Source of the DNA: an uncultured Polaribacter sp.
Lineage (GTDB): Bacteria; Bacteroidota; Bacteroidia; Flavobacteriales; Flavobacteriaceae
Reading direction: 5' to 3'
Length of the DNA stretch: 51,373 bases
NCBI GenBank assembly: GCA_913047375.1
Contig: CAJWTV010000008.1
Span: forward strand, 1 to 51,373
The position numbers were made by a program, and so were the translations under genes. Every line of letters starts with the position of its first letter. Position 1 is the stretch's first letter. Shown here in pieces: positions 46,828-51,373 of this stretch. Under the pieces are notes generated by a model. It was not told the origin of the DNA, ran no database searches, and saw only the letters and a list, made by a program, of their open reading frames with translations.

Positions 46828-47646
46828 ATGATTTTATCTGAAATTCCAAATATAAAACACACAGACGCAGGCAATTTCTTTTTATTAGCAGGCCCATGTG
46901 CCATTGAAAGTGAGGAAATGGCTTTAAGAATTGCAGAAAAAGTAATTACAATTACAGATAAATTAGAAATACCCTATATTTTTAAAGGAAGTTTTAGAAA
47001 AGCCAATAGAAGTAGAATTGATAGTTTTACAGGAATTGGTGATGAGAAAGCATTGAAGATTTTACGTAAAGTTTCAGAAACTTTTAATGTTCCAACAGTA
47101 ACTGATATTCATGAAGTTTCAGATGCAGCGAAAGCTGCAGAATATGTAGATGTTCTACAAATTCCTGCTTTTTTAGTTCGTCAAACAGACCTTGTTGTTG
47201 CAGCAGCAAAAACAGGGAAAGTTGTTAATCTAAAGAAGGGACAATTTATGAGTCCTGCTGCTATGAGACATGCTGTACAAAAAGTAAAAGATGCTGGTTC
47301 GGATAAAGCTTGGATTACTGATAGAGGAACCATGTTTGGATATCAAGATATGATTGTTGACTTTAGAGGGATTCCAGAAATGCGAGAATTTGCCCCTACT
47401 ATTTTAGATGTAACACATTCACTTCAACAGCCAAATCAAATTGTTGGTGTAACTGGTGGAAGACCGGAAATGATAGAAACTATCGCTAGAGCTGGTATTG
47501 TAAATAATGTTGATGGACTATTTATAGAAACTCATTTTGATCCTGCTAATGCAAAAAGTGATGGTGCAAATATGTTACATATAGATAACTTAGAGAATCT
47601 ATTAACCAATTTAGTTGCTATTAGAAAAACTATAAATAAATTATAA
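46828..47646 (+). CDS. kdsA: 3-deoxy-8-phosphooctulonate (Kdo-8-P) synthase
   Basis: The 272-residue enzyme condenses PEP with arabinose 5-phosphate for lipopolysaccharide Kdo. Visible blocks are FLLAGPCAIESEEMALRIAE, FKGSFRKANRSRIDSFTGIG, VDVLQIPAFLVRQTDLV, WITDRGTMFGY and the end IETHFDPANAKSDGANML. The motif GPCAIES has Cys (residue 24) where the E. coli enzyme has Asn, so it belongs to the metal-dependent class. The two-residue KANRS motif separates it from DAHP synthase. Confidence 0.95.
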   Translation: MILSEIPNIKHTDAGNFFLLAGPCAIESEEMALRIAEKVITITDKLEIPYIFKGSFRKANRSRIDSFTGIGDEKALKILRKVSETFNVPTVTDIHEVSDAAKAAEYVDVLQIPAFLVRQTDLVVAAAKTGKVVNLKKGQFMSPAAMRHAVQKVKDAGSDKAWITDRGTMFGYQDMIVDFRGIPEMREFAPTILDVTHSLQQPNQIVGVTGGRPEMIETIARAGIVNNVDGLFIETHFDPANAKSDGANMLHIDNLENLLTNLVAIRKTINKL

Positions 47647-47753
47647 ATAAATTTCTCAGAACCTTTAATTCAAATATAGACTAGTTTTACATCGTTTAAT
47701 TTACGGATAAAGATAACCCCTATAATTTGTATATTAGCAGTAGTTACAAAATC

Positions 47754-48326
47754 ATGAGTAAATACAAATATTTACATGACAACTCTTATGTAAACCTAGT
47801 TTTAAAAGGATTTACAAGTATAATAACGGGTTTTTGTATTTGGGGAGGGGCCTATCTAATAAAGGGTGTATTAAACGGTTTTTTAATTGATGATAGTCCA
47901 TTAGGTATGTTATCTCTAGAAATAATAGAAATATTTCTTTTAGGAATTTTATTATTTGTTTTTATATTCTCTAATATCACAATAATAATTGCAGGGAGAA
48001 AGGTTGCTAAAAAAGATAGGTTCAAATTATGGAATACAAAAACCAAAAATATAGCTTTTAAATATCTGCTAATTTTAACCTTAATCTTTATAATCCTCAA
48101 CTTATTAATAAACGCTGGTTTAATTAATTATCTAACCCCAGCTTTATTGATCCAATACGGATTGTTACTTTATCTTTTGAAGAATAAGGGACGTAAACAG
48201 ATACTTATTATATCTGGATTAGCTGTCTTTCTTGCTTTAATTTGCTTTTTAATACCAAGCTATTGGTATTCATCAGTTTCTATACTAGGAATTGCACATA
48301 TAGCTTATGGTGTAGTAGTAAAATAA
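47754..48326 (+). CDS. Hypothetical integral membrane protein
   Basis: The 190-residue protein (MSKYKYLHDNSYVNLVLKGF) shows five or six hydrophobic segments, for example FTSIITGFCIWGGAYLI, IFLLGILLFVFIFSNITII, YLLILTLIFIILNLLINAG and ILIISGLAVFLALICFLI. No family is recognised. The start is the ATG at 47754. A TTG at 47727 lies within a promoter-like TATAATTTG and is rejected. It follows kdsA by 107 bases on the same strand and converges on the DUF3820 gene. Confidence 0.72.
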   Translation: MSKYKYLHDNSYVNLVLKGFTSIITGFCIWGGAYLIKGVLNGFLIDDSPLGMLSLEIIEIFLLGILLFVFIFSNITIIIAGRKVAKKDRFKLWNTKTKNIAFKYLLILTLIFIILNLLINAGLINYLTPALLIQYGLLLYLLKNKGRKQILIISGLAVFLALICFLIPSYWYSSVSILGIAHIAYGVVVK

Positions 48327-48548
48327 TTAATACCTCTTTTTTATCTCTCTTACTAGATCTTCTAATCCATTTAACTTTAATTCGTATACCAATTCCATTT
48401 GCTTTCCTAGTTTACCTTTTGGAAAACCTTTAGTTTTATACCAAACAATATAATGTTCAGGTAAGTCAATTAAAAAAGTGCCTAAATATTTACCAAAAGG
48501 CATTTTCATCTTAGAAAGATCTATTAAGAATTGTTTGTCTTGAGTCAT
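48327..48548 (-). CDS. DUF3820 family protein
   Basis: The 73-residue protein has the DUF3820 pattern: KMPFGKYLGTFLIDLPEHYI, WYKTKGFPKGKLGKQMEL and a C-terminal KLNGLEDLV. The family occurs widely but has no firmly known role. Its ATG is directly next to the stop of the oxidoreductase gene (no gap), so they are cotranscribed. Its end abuts the convergent membrane-protein gene. Confidence 0.9.
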   Translation of the reverse strand: MTQDKQFLIDLSKMKMPFGKYLGTFLIDLPEHYIVWYKTKGFPKGKLGKQMELVYELKLNGLEDLVREIKKRY

Positions 48549-49754
48549 TTATTCTTTTTCTTCAAGATATTCTTGTAGATATGAAAAACGCTTCGTTAAT
48601 TTTCCGTTTTCAGTCATTTTAGCTCTTTCTAAGACCCCGTCTTTATCGTTATTAAAGAATGATGGAATTACATGTTCTAAAAAAAGATCTCCAAAACCTT
48701 CACTAGCATCTTTTGGCAACTCACAAGGTAAGTTATCTACTGCCATAACAACAATAGCGCTATCATCTTTAAAAGACACCTCTTTTTCCGATACTGGATC
48801 ATATCCGTAAATTGGATCTGCTATAGTTGAGGATCTAATTGTTGATGCTACTGGACCGTCAATATCACAAGAAATATCTGCTACAAATTGTATTTTAAAT
48901 TCTTTAGATTTAGCATCTATTCTATTAAATAAATATGGCGAACCATCTCCAAAAAAATGCCCAGCAATAAAAAAATTAGTTACTGACGCAAAACGCATAA
49001 AATTAGATTCATATTTTTCTGGATAATTGTAAAAATCTCTATTATTTATTACTTGCCCGTCAATTCGTTTATTATAATCTAATACATCTACCAAACAATA
49101 AACCGGCTCATTGAAAGTATCAAATAAATATGCTTTAACAGAAACTTGTTTAATATTCATTCCGTCTAATATTTCTTTAGCCCCATAAGCTACTTTGCCG
49201 TTTCCTGTAAGTAATATTTTAATATTTGGTAATATGATTTCGTTTAATTGGTTAATTAACTCTTGCTTATTAGCAAGTTTTTCAGCTTTTGGCAAACTAA
49301 ACGTTTCCTTTTTTAAACCGATAGCTCTAAACCCATTATAGGCGCCAACTATTCCTGCATATCGTCCAAAACCAATCAAACGCATCCCATTGTCTTTTAC
49401 AATAACTTCATGATCATATAGTTCTATATTTTTATCAATAATTGCTTGTAATAATTTTCTATTATAAGGTTGTTTTTTAATTGTATGACTAAAGAAAAAG
49501 TATTTTTTATTTGGAATCAAAGCTTCAATTGGAACCTCTTTTACGCCAATAAAAACGTCACAGTCAGAAATATTAGAAGAAACTTCAAATCCTCTATTTA
49601 GATATGCATCATCTGAAAAAACTCTTATAGGAGAATTTTCAACTTTTATGACAGAGGTTGGAAATTTTTTTTTGAATTCAGATAGTTTTTCTGGAGAAAA
49701 AACTACCCTCCTATCTGGTGGATTTTTACGTTCTCTTATAATGCCAAACTTCAT
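48549..49754 (-). CDS. Saccharopine/alanine dehydrogenase-like NAD(P)-dependent oxidoreductase
   Basis: The 401-residue protein starts MKFGIIRERKNPPDRRVVFS, the AlaDH/PNT N-terminal pattern, followed by FFFSHTIKKQPYNRKLLQAI and YDHEVIVKDNG, as in NAD-dependent saccharopine dehydrogenases. The Rossmann segment is ILLTGNGKVAYGAKEIL near residue 185. The second half (FVADISCDIDGPVASTIRSS) closes the active site. True substrate is uncertain: a lysine/saccharopine-type or other amino acid is likely. Upstream of DUF3820 in a two-gene unit and divergent from ssrA. Confidence 0.85.
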   Translation of the reverse strand: MKFGIIRERKNPPDRRVVFSPEKLSEFKKKFPTSVIKVENSPIRVFSDDAYLNRGFEVSSNISDCDVFIGVKEVPIEALIPNKKYFFFSHTIKKQPYNRKLLQAIIDKNIELYDHEVIVKDNGMRLIGFGRYAGIVGAYNGFRAIGLKKETFSLPKAEKLANKQELINQLNEIILPNIKILLTGNGKVAYGAKEILDGMNIKQVSVKAYLFDTFNEPVYCLVDVLDYNKRIDGQVINNRDFYNYPEKYESNFMRFASVTNFFIAGHFFGDGSPYLFNRIDAKSKEFKIQFVADISCDIDGPVASTIRSSTIADPIYGYDPVSEKEVSFKDDSAIVVMAVDNLPCELPKDASEGFGDLFLEHVIPSFFNNDKDGVLERAKMTENGKLTKRFSYLQEYLEEKE

Positions 49755-49822
49755 AATTTTATTTGTTATAATATTTGTTCGAAGATATTGGAATTTATAA
49801 AGATAGACAACAAGATTTTTTA

Positions 49823-49830
49823 TACTTTTG
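49823..49830 (+). promoter_or_regulatory. Putative ssrA promoter, -7 box TACTTTTG
   Basis: TACTTTTG fits TAnnTTTG exactly and lies 16 bases before the mature tmRNA 5' end. No -33 TTG at standard spacing. Confidence 0.5.
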
Positions 49831-49846
49831 TAAACCTTTTAAAACT

Positions 49847-50238
49847 GGGGACGACTGGTTTTGACAGCAAGGTTTGTTAATATGTAAGCATATCAAGGAA
49901 TGAAATTATTCTTGTAAAACTTATTTCAACTTTTTAAACGGCGAAGATAACTACGCTTTAGCTGCTTAATCCGAATCACAGTAGGATTAGCCTCGGCACA
50001 CAAGGTGTGCAAGCTTTATGTCCACGAAAAGCCTTGGTTTACGGCGTTTCACTTTTGGGCATCGTAAATGTAAACATAGAAAACTTGAAGCTTTGGCAAG
50101 TTTTTAAAACAAAAAAGATAAGTCTAAAATGGATTGTTCTTAATCAGCTTTAGATCGAAAATCAAGAAAGAACTATATATGTAGAAAGCTTATTTACTTC
50201 TTGTTTGGACCCGAGTTCGATTCTCGGCGTCTCCACCA
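49847..50238 (+). ncRNA. ssrA: Transfer-messenger RNA (tmRNA)
   Basis: The 392-base gene begins GGGGACGACTGGTTTTGACA and ends CGTCTCCACCA with an encoded CCA. The 5' GGGGACG pairs with 3' CGTCTCC as the tRNA-like acceptor stem. The T arm is CCGAG-TTCGATT-CTCGG (50211-50227). The tag frame at 49940-49969 reads GEDNYALAA and stops, similar to the GENNYALAA-type tags of Bacteroidota. It rescues stalled ribosomes together with SmpB and marks their products for proteolysis. Confidence 0.97.
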
Positions 50239-50243
50239 AAAAT

Positions 50244-50268
50244 AAACCCACTCATTTGAGTGGGTTTT
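50244..50268 (+). terminator. Terminator of ssrA
   Basis: AAACCCACTCA / TGAGTGGGTTT is an 11-bp perfect repeat with a minimal loop, followed by T-rich sequence, 5 bases after the CCA end. Confidence 0.88.
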
Positions 50269-50297
50269 ATTTGTCTATAAGTAGTAGAAAAACCCTA

Positions 50298-51242
50298 TTA
50301 ATTTTTTATTAATCTCACAAAAAAATCATCAGCCTGTTTAACTATATCATCAACTAAAACTTTCAACCCCATATAATGATTAGACATTTTGGTGTTGGGT
50401 TTCACATAATTAAAATTTTGATGCCTCCAAAATGCCATTGACGCACCAGCATAAATGGTAAATGCTTTTAAGGAATTTATTTCATCCTCTAATAACTGAA
50501 CTTCTGATTGATAGCCATCTAGAAGGTGCTTTATTTTTTCCATATTTATAATTTTCTCTTCTCCACAAGTTCCAATTATTGTCATTCCTATATCAAATAA
50601 GCGATAATAATTTACAGCCTCTTCAAAATCTATAATAGTTGCCGTATTATCATCTTTACCAATAATTACATTGTCCCAAAAAACATCAGCATGAATAATT
50701 GATTTGGGTAAATTTAATTTTAAGTAAGGTGAAATATATTTTATTATGTTTTTTAGCCAAATATCAAATTCTGAATTAGCTGAGTATTTTCTGACATTTG
50801 GAAATTGTTCCTTTCCATAATTAAGTTGTTTGGGAAGATATTCAGGAACATTTATCTGGTGTAATTTGGCAAGTTCTTTCCCTATCAATTTCAATAAGTG
50901 AGGAGGAAAATCTTTTCTAATTTCTCCTTCAATAAAGGTTTTGATTATTATCGGCTTATTGTTCCAAATAATGACAGATTCACTATCAGAGGTATAGATT
51001 AGTTTGGAAGTATTAAAATTATTTATTTCTAAATGTTTTAATAAGTGAGCCAGTTCTTTTACATTTTTTTCTGTTTTCTGTTCAAAAATACAAAGCACAT
51101 ATTTTCCGTTTTCTGATTTTACTAAATAGTTGGTATTTTCAGAACCACCGCTTAATAATTCAAAAGATGAAATATTATGAATATCGAATTTTGCTAAAAT
51201 TTCCCTAATTTCTATTTCATTTAATTCTGTAGATTGCTCCAT
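50298..51242 (-). CDS. APH-fold kinase, homoserine kinase type II-like
   Basis: The 314-residue protein has the aminoglycoside phosphotransferase/ThrB-II fold. It includes the nucleotide loop LLSGGSENTNYLVKSENGKY, the Brenner motif SIIHADVFWDNVIIG (catalytic Asp and Asn) and the metal-binding IIDFEEAVNYY. The SGGSENTNYLV block is characteristic of type II homoserine kinases and related choline or hydroxylysine kinases. Substrate is uncertain. It converges on ssrA. Confidence 0.85.
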   Translation of the reverse strand: MEQSTELNEIEIREILAKFDIHNISSFELLSGGSENTNYLVKSENGKYVLCIFEQKTEKNVKELAHLLKHLEINNFNTSKLIYTSDSESVIIWNNKPIIIKTFIEGEIRKDFPPHLLKLIGKELAKLHQINVPEYLPKQLNYGKEQFPNVRKYSANSEFDIWLKNIIKYISPYLKLNLPKSIIHADVFWDNVIIGKDDNTATIIDFEEAVNYYRLFDIGMTIIGTCGEEKIINMEKIKHLLDGYQSEVQLLEDEINSLKAFTIYAGASMAFWRHQNFNYVKPNTKMSNHYMGLKVLVDDIVKQADDFFVRLIKN

Positions 51243-51326
51243 ATCTATTATGTTCTAGTTTTCAAAGCAAACTTACTCAATAATTTTCTAAAAAAGTTCG
51301 AACTTAGGACCGTAAGGCCCACTTTA

Positions 51327-51366
51327 AAAAACCTCAATAAGCTAATAATAAGCGAGTTGAGGTTTT
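51327..51366. terminator. Bidirectional terminator at the right edge
   Basis: AAAACCTCAA (51327-51336) and TTGAGGTTTT (51357-51366) are perfect 10-bp arms with a 20-base loop. T runs lie on both sides, the stronger one on the minus strand. It probably ends a gene beyond the right edge. Confidence 0.7.
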
Positions 51367-51373
51367 ATTATAT

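Noticed and set aside
47727-47753. TTG start for the membrane protein after kdsA
   Set aside because: It lies in a promoter-like box, and the ATG at 47754 gives a natural start.

Overview
The window comes from an AT-rich member of the Bacteroidota, most likely a marine-type flavobacterium (family Flavobacteriaceae). The signs are tandem SusC/SusD outer-membrane pairs, Bacteroidota-type promoters (TTG, about 19 bases, TAnnTTTG), few visible Shine-Dalgarno sequences, a str operon without tuf that carries rpsJ, and a tmRNA tag ending in NYALAA. The species cannot be named from the sequence alone.

Left part (1-20389, all minus strand). Reading in the direction of transcription, the str group rpsL-rpsG-fusA-rpsJ has a good promoter at 20360-20389. 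A terminator-like hairpin separates it from the S10/spc/alpha run: rplC-D-W-B, rpsS, rplV, rpsC, rplP, rpmC, rpsQ, rplN-X-E, rpsN, rpsH, rplF-R, rpsE, rpmD, rplO, secY, infA, rpmJ, rpsM-K-D, rpoA, rplQ. After a strong terminator come carA, eno and the 5' part of gltA, which runs off the left edge. Most genes in the run are 1-22 bases apart. The few wide gaps (rpsN/rpsH, rpsM/rpsK, rpsK/rpsD, rpoA/rplQ, rpsJ/rplC) all hold inverted repeats that look like RNA leaders or attenuators. These are the most interesting noncoding signals here.

Middle part (20390-32862, plus strand). A short Omp85-type outer-membrane protein precedes two tandem SusC/SusD uptake systems. The first pair ends in a terminator. 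The second has its own promoter region and a third gene for a probable surface lipoprotein, set off by a 17-bp intercistronic hairpin. No carbohydrate-active enzyme, sulfatase or regulator gene lies nearby, so the substrate is unknown and a peptide or other non-polysaccharide ligand is possible.

Right part (32878-51373, both strands). Housekeeping genes: rlmB, a rhomboid protease, rarA and a YjjG-like HAD phosphatase. Then a small surface-glycan group: a GT4 glycosyltransferase and a flippase whose true start is probably a CTG codon, converging on a GNAT-fold protein and a polysaccharide-deacetylase-like protein. Then trkA-trkH (potassium uptake), mpl (murein recycling), an M28 peptidase lipoprotein, kdsA (Kdo synthesis), an unknown membrane protein, a DUF3820 protein, a saccharopine/alanine-dehydrogenase-like oxidoreductase, the tmRNA gene ssrA and an APH-fold kinase. 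No CRISPR array, insertion sequence, prophage or canonical tRNA gene was seen. No complete new multi-gene system was recognised. The best candidates for something undescribed are the structured leaders of the ribosomal-protein operons and the orphan lipoprotein attached to the second SusCD pair.
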